A stretch of DNA of 34,388 bases from Xanthobacteraceae bacterium (GCA_030037885.1 JASHPU010000162.1:1-34388); one strand, 5' to 3'. Shown: positions 25,492-33,455, counted from the stretch's first letter. The notes: generated by a model not told the origin, from the letters alone. Made by a program: numbers and translations.

Positions 25492-26529
25492 ATGTACCGG
25501 TTAGCCAAGCGGATGCGGTTTGCCGCCGCAGTTCCGCTCGCGCTGTTTGCTAATGCGCTGTTCGTCGGATCGGCGAGCGCCCACGTCAAATGGTTCTGTG
25601 CCTTCGATGTGGCCGGACAGCCAGTGGGGCTGGAAAACGTCCTTTGCCCCGACTTCGAAATGCTCGTTGGCCTCTCCATCCTGGCGCTGACGACTGGGGG
25701 CATCCTGGAAGGCACGCCAATCGGCACGGCCATTTTGGCGGCCTTGGACCGGGCGACCGGCTGGGTGCGCAACCACGTCGAGATCATTGCGCGCGCCGCC
25801 TGCGCGGCCTTTTTCATCGCCATCTGGGCGATCGGCGGCATCCTGCTGACCCCAGAACTCAAGACCGATTCAACGCTTGTCGGCGCCATCCAGCTCGGCA
25901 TCGCCGCCGGCATGCTGTCGCGCCGGACCATGCCGCTGTCGGCGCTCGGCGTGTTCGTGCTCTATGGCATCGCGGTCCGCAATTATGGTCCGTTCCATCT
26001 CGCTGACTATCCGGTGTTCCTCGGCTTCGCCACCTTTCTTGCCCTGACCGGCTTGCAGACCAATTTGTTCGGCATGCGCCCCATCGACGTGCTGCGTTGG
26101 AGCGCCGGCATTACGTTGATGTGGGCCTCGATCGAGAAATGGGCTTATCCGGAATGGTCGTACCCGCTTTTCCTTATTCATCCGACCATGTCGCTCGGTT
26201 TCACGCCGGACTTCTACATGCGCGCCGCCGGCGCGGTCGAGTTCGCATTGGCGTTTTCCCTGGTCTGGACGCCGCTGGTGCGTCGGGTCGGGGCGATCAT
26301 GCTGGCGGCGATGTTCGTGAGCGCCTGCTTCCCTTTCGGCAAGATCGATATGATCGGACACTCGCTGATCATCGTGGCGCTGATCGCGATCATTGCCGAC
26401 AATGCCGGCGCGCCGGCGCGCTGGAGCCGTTCCTGGCTGATACCGTTCGCCTACGCTTCGTCGCTGTCGATGTTTCTCGCCGTCTATTATTTCGCCCACA
26501 TGGCGCTGTATGGCACCGCCGTCCTCTAG
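25492..26529 (+). CDS. Polytopic membrane protein with predicted mature N-terminal His
   Basis: A 345-residue inner-membrane protein. The N-terminus looks like a signal peptide (basic MYRLAKRMR, hydrophobic core, ending VGSASA), after which the mature chain would begin HVKWFCAFDV. A second cysteine follows in ENVLCPDFE before the first true membrane helix. About eight further helices are visible, several with DoxX-like character (TLMWASIEKWAYPEW, AGAVEFALAFSLVW, GKIDMIGHSLIIV). GGGAGG eight bases before ATG 25492 fixes the start; an in-frame ATG at 25423 would precede the signal. Its stop lies only 7 bp from that of the convergent cupredoxin gene. A metal or quinol-linked redox role is an inference. 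Confidence 0.75.
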   Translation: MYRLAKRMRFAAAVPLALFANALFVGSASAHVKWFCAFDVAGQPVGLENVLCPDFEMLVGLSILALTTGGILEGTPIGTAILAALDRATGWVRNHVEIIARAACAAFFIAIWAIGGILLTPELKTDSTLVGAIQLGIAAGMLSRRTMPLSALGVFVLYGIAVRNYGPFHLADYPVFLGFATFLALTGLQTNLFGMRPIDVLRWSAGITLMWASIEKWAYPEWSYPLFLIHPTMSLGFTPDFYMRAAGAVEFALAFSLVWTPLVRRVGAIMLAAMFVSACFPFGKIDMIGHSLIIVALIAIIADNAGAPARWSRSWLIPFAYASSLSMFLAVYYFAHMALYGTAVL

Positions 26530-26540
26530 CGTGGCGCTAG
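26526..26540. repeat. Palindrome holding the stop codons of two convergent genes
   Basis: CTAGCG-TGG-CGCTAG is a perfect six-base inverted repeat. The TAG at 26527-26529 ends the polytopic membrane protein, and the CTA at 26537-26539 is the TAG stop of the cupredoxin on the other strand. The hairpin could form in both transcripts; there is no T-run. Confidence 0.85.
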
Positions 26541-26896
26541 CGGACGTGTACCACGAGCAGCATTTTCGGGTGAATGGCGCACAGGACGTTGAAGTCGCCG
26601 CGCGCCGGAAACGTCACCGGAGTGACGCTGCCGGGCTGCTGATCCCCCGAATCGAATGAGAACGTCGGGGAATCCACGTAGGCATGGTGCAGCAGGTCGC
26701 CGTCGTCGTTGACGATCCGTATGGTATCGTCGCGCTTGATCGTGATCTCGCCGGGATGAAATTGCTGGCCTTTTTGCGAGACGGTGTTCTGCGGCAGTGC
26801 CCACACCATCCAGGAGGCGAGCGAGACCAAGGCGCCGGCGAGGAAGGCGGTCGCAACCGAACGGCGTGCGCGCAACAACTCGGCTCTTAAGCTCAT
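26537..26896 (-). CDS. Membrane-anchored cupredoxin
   Basis: A 119-residue protein with an N-terminal anchor or signal helix (about residues 13-34) and a small beta-sandwich resembling plastocyanin/amicyanin-like cupredoxins. The copper ligands are apparent: His70 or His71 in LLHHAYV, then Cys106, His109 and Met112 in CAIHPKM, the Cys-x2-His-x2-Met spacing of short-loop blue copper proteins such as amicyanin and MauL-like proteins. FHPGEITIKRDDTIRIVNDD is the typical first sheet. It is likely a periplasmic one-electron carrier attached to the inner membrane, possibly serving the di-haem protein at 23940-25025. No ATP-driven copper transporter adjoins. Confidence 0.85.
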   Translation of the reverse strand: MSLRAELLRARRSVATAFLAGALVSLASWMVWALPQNTVSQKGQQFHPGEITIKRDDTIRIVNDDGDLLHHAYVDSPTFSFDSGDQQPGSVTPVTFPARGDFNVLCAIHPKMLLVVHVR

Positions 26897-26979
26897 GATG
26901 GCCTCGTCGGAGTTCCGCAGCCGCGTCGCCGACTGATGAACGGCGCGGCTGCAACCTCCGGCAGCGTGACGCCGCGCGG

Positions 26980-26994
26980 TTAAGACGCCGTTAA
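26980..26994. promoter_or_regulatory. Perfect CtrA-like box in a divergent promoter region
   Basis: TTAAGACGCCGTTAA matches TTAA-N7-TTAA exactly, the binding consensus of the alphaproteobacterial cell-cycle regulator CtrA. It lies 84 bp before the cupredoxin start and 76-97 bp before the possible starts of the GGDEF-EAL gene, so it could act on either. Binding is inferred from consensus only. Confidence 0.5.
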
Positions 26995-27069
26995 GGAACC
27001 TCGAAAGATTGGACCAGCCGCTGCCGCGGCCTTAACGGGCTGCGGTGTAAGGCTGACTGCTATCCGAGG

Positions 27070-29970
27070 ATGTGTACGCGGCAGTCGAGTATGTATGGTC
27101 GATTGATCCGGGGGATCGGCAGTTTGGTGCGGTGCGGGCGGCGCGGCGTTTCGTGGACGCCGTCGCTGCGCACGATTCGTGGCCGCATTCTGATCGCATT
27201 CCTTGTCATGAGCGTGATCACCGCGGCGTTGGGCGCCTACGGCACACTCGGTGTCCGCGAGGCCGGTGTCCTGGTCAGCAAGACGTTCGACGAATCGTTG
27301 ATGTCGATCAACTACGCGCGCGCCGCGGCAGCCGATTTCGCCGCGATGCGCGCGGCCTTTGCGCGGCGCTGGATAGAAGCCGACCCGGCGATCCGGGCCA
27401 AGCTCGACGGCGACATCGAGACGCTCAACACATCGCTGCTGCAGGATATCGCGATCGCCGAGCAGCGTGCCCAGTCGGCTCGCGCCACCCGTGCCGCCGA
27501 GAGCGTCAAGCGTGCGGTGGCCGAGTGGAATGGCGTGCGCGGCCGCCTGCTCGGCGGCACCAAGGGCGAAGTGAACTGGCCGACGCTCGACCGTTATGCC
27601 GGCAAGGTCGACGAGCAGATCGATCTGTTGGTGAATTACACCGCGGGGGACGGCTTTCTGTACCGCGAAGGCGCCCGCGCCGAAGTCACACGCAGCATCC
27701 GCCTCAGCGTCGCGGGCATCGCGCTGGCGCTGTTCCTGTCCGCGCTGGTGGCGTGGGCCTTGGCGCGGCGGATTGTCGGGCCGGTTGCGGTCGCCTCCAA
27801 GGTCGCCGAATTGATTGCCGTCGGCGAACTCGATGTCACGGTTCCGGCCGGCTGCAGCGACGAACTCGGCGCCCTGCTCGCCGCAATGGGGACGATGCGT
27901 GACAACATCAAGGCGATGATGGCGCGCGAGGTGGCGCAGCGCCGCTCCGCGCAGGCGCTGCTTGCCGACGCGCTCGAGCATTCGCAGGAAGGCGTCGTCG
28001 TCGTCGACGCAAACGACGTCGTGGTGCTCGCCAATGCCCAGGCGGCTGATCTCTTGGGCATCTCGCCTGATCTGCTGCGGGCCGGTACGCCGCTGCGGCA
28101 GCTTTATCCGGCGGCACAGAGCTCGGTCGACGCCTGTCAGGTGCTGATGCGGCGCGACGCCGATGTACAGCCGACCAGCGAAGCGCTGATGGCCAACGGC
28201 CGCTGGCTGCGCGTCAGCCGCAGCCCGACGCGCGACCAGGGTTTTATCGTCCTGTGCAGCGACATCAGCCGCTTGAAAACGCAGGAGCGCAGCCTGCTCG
28301 AGCGCCAGACCCAGCTCGATATTGCCTTGAACAACATGGCGCACGGCCTGTGCATGTTCGATGTCGAAGGCCGGCTGATCGTTTGCAATCAGCGTTATGT
28401 CGGAATGTACGGAGTGCCTGAGCAACTTACCCAGCCGGGTACGCCGCTGCAGACCATTTTGCAGTATCTGGTCGCCAAGCACACCTTCGCCGAGAGCGCC
28501 GAGGAGACCTTTGCGCCGATCAACTCCACTCCGCTTGGCGCCTCGTTCCACATCGTCAAGCCGTTCACCGACGGCAGGTTGGTTTCCATTTCGCATCAAA
28601 GCACCGCCGACGGCGGCTGGGTCGCCATTCACGAGGACATCACCGAGCGGCAACGGGCGGAAGCGCATATCGCCTATCTGGCGCGCCACGATCAGCTGAC
28701 GGACCTGCCCAATCGCGTGTTCTTCCGCGAGGAGCTCGACAAGAACTTGCGCCGGCTGCGTCGGGGCGAGAAGTTCGCGATTCTGTGCCTTGATCTCGAC
28801 CGCTTCAAAAGCGTCAACGATTCGCTGGGCCATTCGATCGGCGACAAGCTGCTCGGCGCCGTCGCCGGGCGGTTGGCAAATTGCGTCGACAATGGCGATT
28901 TCGTCGCTCGCCTTGGTGGCGACGAGTTCGCGGTGATTCATTCGACCGTGGCGCGGCCCGAGGAGAGCGGAGCTCTGGCCGGCCGCATCATCGAACAATT
29001 GGCCGCGCCCTATGAGATCGAGGCCCAGCAGTTGAACGTCGGCGTCAGCGTCGGGATCGCGATCGCGCCGGCCGACGGCAAGGACGCCGATCAACTGCTC
29101 AAGAATGCCGATCTGGCAATGTACCGCGTCAAGGCGGACGGCCGCGGTTCCTATTGCTTCTTCGAACCGGAGATGGACGCCCGCATCCAGGCGCGGCGCG
29201 CGCTCGAGACGGAACTGCGCAATGCCCTCAACGAGGGCCAGCTCCAGCTCCACTACCAGCCGCTGGTCAACGCTGCGTCCGGCAAGGTGCAGTGTTTTGA
29301 GGCGCTGCTGCGCTGGTTCCACCCGCGGCTCGGCGCCGTACCGCCCGGCGAATTCGTGCCGTTGGCCGAGGAATCCGGCTTGATCGGTCCGCTCGGCCAA
29401 TGGGTGCTGCGTTCGGCCTGCGCCCAAGCGGCGAAATGGCCGGCGCAATTCCGTCTGGCCGTCAACCTGTCGCCGATCCAGTTCAAGAACGCCAATCTGA
29501 TCAACGTGATTATTGGCTCGCTTGCGGCGTCCGGCATGCCGGCGTCGCGGCTCGAACTGGAGATCACCGAATCGCTGCTGCTCGAAGCCGATCCGAAGAA
29601 CATCGCACTGCTGCATGAGCTGCGCGCGCTCGGCGTCCATATCGTGATGGACGATTTCGGCACCGGCTTCTCGTCGCTCAATTACCTGCGCAGCTTTCCG
29701 TTCGACAAGATCAAGATCGACAGGTCGTTCGTCAACGACATCGGCAACGGCGGCGAGTCGGTCGCCATCATCAGGGCGATCATCGATCTGGCGCGCGCGC
29801 TCAATATCGCGGTAGTCGCCGAGGGCGTCGAGACCGAGGATCAGCTCAAGCGCCTGGTCGCCGAAGGCTGCACCGAAGTGCAGGGCTACTATTTCAGCCG
29901 GCCGGCGCCGATCGAGAGTTTCGAAAAGATCCTGTACGAGCGCAACGGCCGGATCGAGCTGGCGGCGTAG
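27070..29970 (+). CDS. Membrane HAMP-PAS-GGDEF-EAL cyclic-di-GMP enzyme
   Basis: A 966-residue sensor. Two membrane helices (about residues 39-61 and 212-236) enclose a periplasmic helical domain. A HAMP domain (ARRIVGPVAVASKVAELIAVGELDV) is followed by two PAS-like segments (near 295-405 and 415-540). The GGDEF domain has an intact RLGGDEF at 614-620 and CLDLDRFKSVNDSLGH. The position of the usual inhibitory RxxD site reads DNGD, so product inhibition may be absent. The EAL domain has EALLRW from 744, LEITES, DDFGTGFSSL, KIDRSFV and EGVET, all consistent with active phosphodiesterase. Both synthesis and hydrolysis of c-di-GMP look possible. ATG 27070 is the longest start but its GAGG is too close; ATG 27091 is equally plausible. 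Confidence 0.93.
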   Translation: MCTRQSSMYGRLIRGIGSLVRCGRRGVSWTPSLRTIRGRILIAFLVMSVITAALGAYGTLGVREAGVLVSKTFDESLMSINYARAAAADFAAMRAAFARRWIEADPAIRAKLDGDIETLNTSLLQDIAIAEQRAQSARATRAAESVKRAVAEWNGVRGRLLGGTKGEVNWPTLDRYAGKVDEQIDLLVNYTAGDGFLYREGARAEVTRSIRLSVAGIALALFLSALVAWALARRIVGPVAVASKVAELIAVGELDVTVPAGCSDELGALLAAMGTMRDNIKAMMAREVAQRRSAQALLADALEHSQEGVVVVDANDVVVLANAQAADLLGISPDLLRAGTPLRQLYPAAQSSVDACQVLMRRDADVQPTSEALMANGRWLRVSRSPTRDQGFIVLCSDISRLKTQERSLLERQTQLDIALNNMAHGLCMFDVEGRLIVCNQRYVGMYGVPEQLTQPGTPLQTILQYLVAKHTFAESAEETFAPINSTPLGASFHIVKPFTDGRLVSISHQSTADGGWVAIHEDITERQRAEAHIAYLARHDQLTDLPNRVFFREELDKNLRRLRRGEKFAILCLDLDRFKSVNDSLGHSIGDKLLGAVAGRLANCVDNGDFVARLGGDEFAVIHSTVARPEESGALAGRIIEQLAAPYEIEAQQLNVGVSVGIAIAPADGKDADQLLKNADLAMYRVKADGRGSYCFFEPEMDARIQARRALETELRNALNEGQLQLHYQPLVNAASGKVQCFEALLRWFHPRLGAVPPGEFVPLAEESGLIGPLGQWVLRSACAQAAKWPAQFRLAVNLSPIQFKNANLINVIIGSLAASGMPASRLELEITESLLLEADPKNIALLHELRALGVHIVMDDFGTGFSSLNYLRSFPFDKIKIDRSFVNDIGNGGESVAIIRAIIDLARALNIAVVAEGVETEDQLKRLVAEGCTEVQGYYFSRPAPIESFEKILYERNGRIELAA

Positions 29971-30061
29971 AGCGGCCTGCGACCCACTATTCCGGCCCGT
30001 CGGCTTTCTCTGATCACTTCGGACTGCAGAGCGTCATCTTATTTGACACGACCCGTCTTTC

Positions 30062-31171
30062 TCACGCGCGCCCCGCCTCGGCCTCCAGCATCTTGTTGAG
30101 GATGCGCTTATAGCGGACCGGCCCGACGTCGACGGCGAGGATGATGGGGTCGAGCGACGTCGGCGCCGCTTCGATGACGCGCTGCTGCGCTTCGATCACC
30201 GGCGCGTCCTGCTCGGCGAAAGCGAAGCGGCGCATCTTGGCGATCTTCTCCTGCAGATCGCGGTTGAGCTGATCGTCGGTCGTCATCACGCCGAAGCGCA
30301 CCGCGGTGAAGTGATAGAGCGTCGAGCGGGCGGTCTCCGGAGTGAGCATGTGGATCGCGGTGTAACCGGTGCCGCTCTCCGGCGCCGCGCCCATCTTGCA
30401 GACGCCGGTGACGAGCCGCAGCGTCGACGGCGCCATCCAGCGCATCCTGGTGAATTTATCGACGCGCGGCGGATGGTTCGGCCAGAACTGGGCGAACATG
30501 CCGGGCGGCGCCGAATTGGTGGCATGGCGGCCGACCACCACGTCGTCGCCGTCCTGCTCGACGGTGATTTCCGATTCGACGGTGTCGGCATTGCCCAAAA
30601 TGCCCTCGTGCAGATACGAGGTGTGGCTGAGATCGAGCAAGTTGTCGATGATCAGCTGGTAATTGGCGCGAATGGTGATGCTGTCGCGCTTGGTGGTGTA
30701 GATCTCGGGCACGTTGTCGAGCACGGCGAAGTCCGGCACCTTGGTTTCATCCGCCGGCGCCGCGCCCATCCAGAGCCACACCGCCTTGTGCTTTTCGATA
30801 ACCGGCCAGCTTTTCACCCGCGCCCGCGACGGAATGTTCTTCGCGCCGTGCGGGTTGCGCACGCAGGCGCCGCTGCCGTCGAACTCGAGCCCGTGATAGG
30901 CGCACTGGATGCGGCCGCCGCCGACCACCTTGCCCATGGACAGCGGCGCGAAGCGGTGCGGGCAGCGGTCTTCGATCGCCGCCACCGAACCGTCGGCGCG
31001 GCGATAGAGCGCAATCGGCTGGTCCATGATGGTACGGGCGACGATCTGGCCGTCGGCGATGTCGTCCGACCACGCCGCCACATACCAGGCGTTGCGCAAG
31101 TAGGGCCCGCCGATCAGCTCCTGGTGCGGTTTGCCATGGCCTTGCTCGAACTGCTGCGGCTGCGTTGTCAT
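30062..31171 (-). CDS. Rieske aromatic-ring oxygenase, VanA-like oxygenase subunit
   Basis: A 369-residue non-haem iron oxygenase. The Rieske 2Fe-2S ligands are Cys70, His72, Cys90 and His93 (CPHRFAPLSMG ... IQCAYHG). The mononuclear iron site lies in DNLLDLSHTSYLHEG with His183 and His188. LRNAWYVAAWSDDI at 25-38 and single-component-like length resemble vanillate O-demethylase oxygenase VanA and related phenoxyl or toluenesulfonate oxygenases. AGGTGAAG before the ATG at 31171 sets the start. The separate reductase such enzymes need (VanB-like) is not in the window. It is divergent from an extradiol-type dioxygenase gene. The substrate is probably an aromatic acid or ether but is not determined. 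Confidence 0.88.
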   Translation of the reverse strand: MTTQPQQFEQGHGKPHQELIGGPYLRNAWYVAAWSDDIADGQIVARTIMDQPIALYRRADGSVAAIEDRCPHRFAPLSMGKVVGGGRIQCAYHGLEFDGSGACVRNPHGAKNIPSRARVKSWPVIEKHKAVWLWMGAAPADETKVPDFAVLDNVPEIYTTKRDSITIRANYQLIIDNLLDLSHTSYLHEGILGNADTVESEITVEQDGDDVVVGRHATNSAPPGMFAQFWPNHPPRVDKFTRMRWMAPSTLRLVTGVCKMGAAPESGTGYTAIHMLTPETARSTLYHFTAVRFGVMTTDDQLNRDLQEKIAKMRRFAFAEQDAPVIEAQQRVIEAAPTSLDPIILAVDVGPVRYKRILNKMLEAEAGRA

Positions 31172-31318
31172 GTCTTCACCTGGTGTGCGGAACATGTGCT
31201 GCCATCACGGCCGCCGTTTCACTCCATGCCGATTTTAGCGAACTTGACGACCTTGGCCCATTTCTCGGTCGCCTCGACGGCGATAATCCATCGCGAGCCT
31301 GCCCCGCTGCGCTTCGCC

Positions 31319-31331
31319 ATTATGACATAAT
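31319..31331. promoter_or_regulatory. Palindromic putative operator between two oxygenase genes
   Basis: ATTATGACATAAT is a perfect 13-bp odd palindrome in an otherwise GC-rich 220-bp divergent gap, 61 bp before the extradiol dioxygenase start and about 150 bp before the Rieske gene start. Its size and symmetry suit a dimeric repressor such as MarR or GntR family. No regulator gene is in the window. Confidence 0.45.
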
Positions 31332-31391
31332 CGTTGATCGCCGGCTGCAGCGCCCGTATCCTGTGGCTCAAATCCATACGGAGGACCGCAA

Positions 31392-32348
31392 ATGATGAAC
31401 GGCAGAGTGACCGGCGTGCGCAGCATCGAGCTCGGCGTGCGCGATCTGCAGCAATCGGCGGATTTCTACACCAAGGCCTGGGCGCTCGAAGAGGTCTGCG
31501 CCGACGGCGACGGCATTCATCTGCGCGCCACCGGCGGCGATCACCACGTGCTCACCATCCGCGAACGGCCGAAGCCGAGCCTGCTCGGCGTGCACTTCGC
31601 CGCGCCCGACCGCGCCACGGTCGATGCGCTCTGCGCCAAGGCGAAATCCTACGGCGTGACGGTGGTCAGCGAGCCGGCGCCACTGCCGGCCGTCGCCGGC
31701 GGCGGCTACGGCTTCCGCTTCGAGACGCCCGAGGGCCTGCCGATGAGCATCGCATCGGATACCGTGCAGCACCCCGACGTCGCCCTCGACCGCTCGCGGC
31801 CGACCAAGATCAGTCACGTCGTGCTCAACAGCGGCAATGCCGCCGAGCAGATGCCGTTTTTCATCGACGTGCTCGGCTTTCGGCACTCCGACAGCACGCA
31901 CTACATGGATTTTCTGCGCTGCTGCTCGGACCATCACAGCATCGCGCTCGTTCGCGCCAATGGCCCGTCGCTCAATCACGTCGCCTATGAGCTGCCCAAC
32001 ATCGACGGCCTGATGCGCGGCAGCGGCCGGGTCAAGCGCAACGGCTTCGACATCGAATGGGGCGTCGGCCGCCACGGCCCGGGCAACAACGTATTCTCCT
32101 ATTTCATCGAGCCGGACGGTTTTGTTGCCGAATACACCACCGAGCTCGATCAGATCGACGAGGCCACTCACGTGCCGCAGGACGCCGCCTACTGGGACAA
32201 GCTGGTGCCGATCCGCGGCGACCGCTGGGGCACCGCCGGCCCGCCATCGAACCGCATGCGCTTTGCCATGTCGGGCGGCCTCTATCTCGGCACCGAGCCG
32301 CCCGAGGACGTGCGCTGCGAGGACATCATCGGGCGCAAGCTCGGGTAA
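31392..32348 (+). CDS. Class I extradiol dioxygenase-type VOC protein
   Basis: A 318-residue two-module vicinal-oxygen-chelate protein with the length and active site of class I extradiol ring-cleavage dioxygenases (BphC/XylE type). By motif the metal ligands are His142 (KISHVVLN), His196 (SLNHVAYEL) and Glu247 (FVAEYTTE). The acid-base residues correspond to His181/182 (SDHHSIAL), His228 (GRHGPGNN) and Tyr237 (SYFIEPDG). The last stretch is close to the extradiol signature, with Ser in one hydrophobic position. The N-terminal module is the inactive repeat. GGAGG precedes ATG 31392. It would open a catechol-like ring next to a diol; the exact substrate is unknown. It is divergent from the Rieske oxygenase, which suggests one degradation route. 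Confidence 0.87.
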   Translation: MMNGRVTGVRSIELGVRDLQQSADFYTKAWALEEVCADGDGIHLRATGGDHHVLTIRERPKPSLLGVHFAAPDRATVDALCAKAKSYGVTVVSEPAPLPAVAGGGYGFRFETPEGLPMSIASDTVQHPDVALDRSRPTKISHVVLNSGNAAEQMPFFIDVLGFRHSDSTHYMDFLRCCSDHHSIALVRANGPSLNHVAYELPNIDGLMRGSGRVKRNGFDIEWGVGRHGPGNNVFSYFIEPDGFVAEYTTELDQIDEATHVPQDAAYWDKLVPIRGDRWGTAGPPSNRMRFAMSGGLYLGTEPPEDVRCEDIIGRKLG

Positions 32349-32401
32349 CCGCGATCGGTGATCCGCCCGGAAGCGGACCGTCGTTCTGCCTAAGAGCAAT
32401 G

Positions 32402-32644
32402 CTAAAGCCGCGGCCGCAGGGCCTCGACTGCACGCCGCGCCGCCGGATCGAGACCGGCACCGCCGGCATCGAGATAAGCGATAATCGCGCGACGCATGCG
32501 CGGGTCCCAAAACTTGGTGATGTGTTCGGCGATCTTGGCGGATGCCGTTTCAACATCCTGGGATTTGAAGAACGCGCCGATCTGGTTGGCCATGTATACC
32601 AGTTTGTCGCGGTGGCTCTGCGAACTATCGTTAGGCGAGGACAT
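32402..32644 (-). CDS. fdsD: Formate dehydrogenase delta subunit
   Basis: An 80-residue subunit of the NAD-dependent molybdenum formate dehydrogenase FdsABGD. The family core DKLVYMANQIGAFFKSQ is near residues 13-29, followed by IAEHITKFWDPRMRRAII and the ending GLDPAARRAVEAL. FdsD is needed for assembly or stability of the complex. The Met at 32644 gives the usual short N-terminus and overlaps the end of fdhD by 14 bases; an in-frame Met at 32692 would extend it further into fdhD. It is the last gene of the operon, converging on the dioxygenase gene 53 bp away. Confidence 0.93.
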   Translation of the reverse strand: MSSPNDSSQSHRDKLVYMANQIGAFFKSQDVETASAKIAEHITKFWDPRMRRAIIAYLDAGGAGLDPAARRAVEALRPRL

Positions 32645-33452
32645 GGACGGATTGTTCTTGCTGGATGCGCTGCGGATTGGTGAAGATTTCAAAGCCGTCC
32701 TGGCGCGCGACCGCGACGAGCGTCATGTTGGCGGCTGCGGCCGTGCGCACGGCGAGTGCCGTCGGAGCGGATACGGCGACCAGGATGGGAATACCAATGG
32801 CTGCCGCCTTCTGTACGAGCTCCACCGATAACCGGCTGGTGAGAATGCAGATACCACCGCGACCAGGGATTCCGTTTCGCGCCAGCGCACCGACGAGCTT
32901 GTCGAGAGCGTTGTGACGGCCGACGTCTTCGCGCAATGCCACCAATCCCCGATCCCGGCGATAGAACGCTGCGCCATGCACGGCGTGCGTCATCTGGTTG
33001 ATGGCCTGAACGCCATAGGCCGCATCGAGCGCTGCCATGATCTCTCTGGGGCTCAAGGTCGAATCGTCGGCGACGACAGCGGGCATCCGCATGGCTTCGG
33101 TCAACGTTTCGATGCCGCATAGGCCGCAACCTGTCGGGCCGGCGAGGTAGCGGCGCCGCTCGCGGAATGCCGTAGCGTGCGGCTCGGTCAATCGCATCCG
33201 CAGCTCGACGCCGATCGGCTCCTCGACGATGTCCAGCGCCTCGATCTCGGAAGGCGTGCGGATAATGCCTTCGGTCAGGCTGAAGCCCACGGCAAAGTCC
33301 TCGAGGTCCTGTGGCGTTGCCATCATGACCGCGTAGGACGAGCCGTTGTAGGTGAAGGCCACTGCGGTCTCTTCCGGAATCGTGCGTTCGCCGCCGGCGC
33401 GGCCGCCGGCGCGCCAAGCCGTCCTTTCGACGCGGCGTGTGGGATCGAGCAA
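32631..33452 (-). CDS. fdhD: Formate dehydrogenase accessory sulfurtransferase FdhD
   Basis: A 273-residue protein that carries sulfur from a cysteine desulfurase to the bis-MGD molybdenum cofactor of formate dehydrogenase (also called FdsC in fds operons). The catalytic CxxC is Cys109 and Cys112 in GPTGCGLCGIE. Other family motifs are EDFAVGFSLTEGII, the glycine-histidine stretch MTHAVHGAAF, REDVGRHNALDKLVGA and ILTSRLSVELVQKAA. The start is a TTG at 33452, three bases after the fdsA stop, with GGAG at good distance. The C-terminus overlaps fdsD. Confidence 0.94.
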   Translation of the reverse strand: MLDPTRRVERTAWRAGGRAGGERTIPEETAVAFTYNGSSYAVMMATPQDLEDFAVGFSLTEGIIRTPSEIEALDIVEEPIGVELRMRLTEPHATAFRERRRYLAGPTGCGLCGIETLTEAMRMPAVVADDSTLSPREIMAALDAAYGVQAINQMTHAVHGAAFYRRDRGLVALREDVGRHNALDKLVGALARNGIPGRGGICILTSRLSVELVQKAAAIGIPILVAVSAPTALAVRTAAAANMTLVAVARQDGFEIFTNPQRIQQEQSVHVLA

Positions 33453-33455
33453 GGC

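Noticed and set aside
26980-29640. Very long open frame on the minus strand opposite the GGDEF-EAL gene
   Set aside because: It is an antisense shadow of a gene with clear HAMP, GGDEF and EAL motifs in GC-rich DNA; its translation is Arg-, Gln- and His-rich with no family motif.
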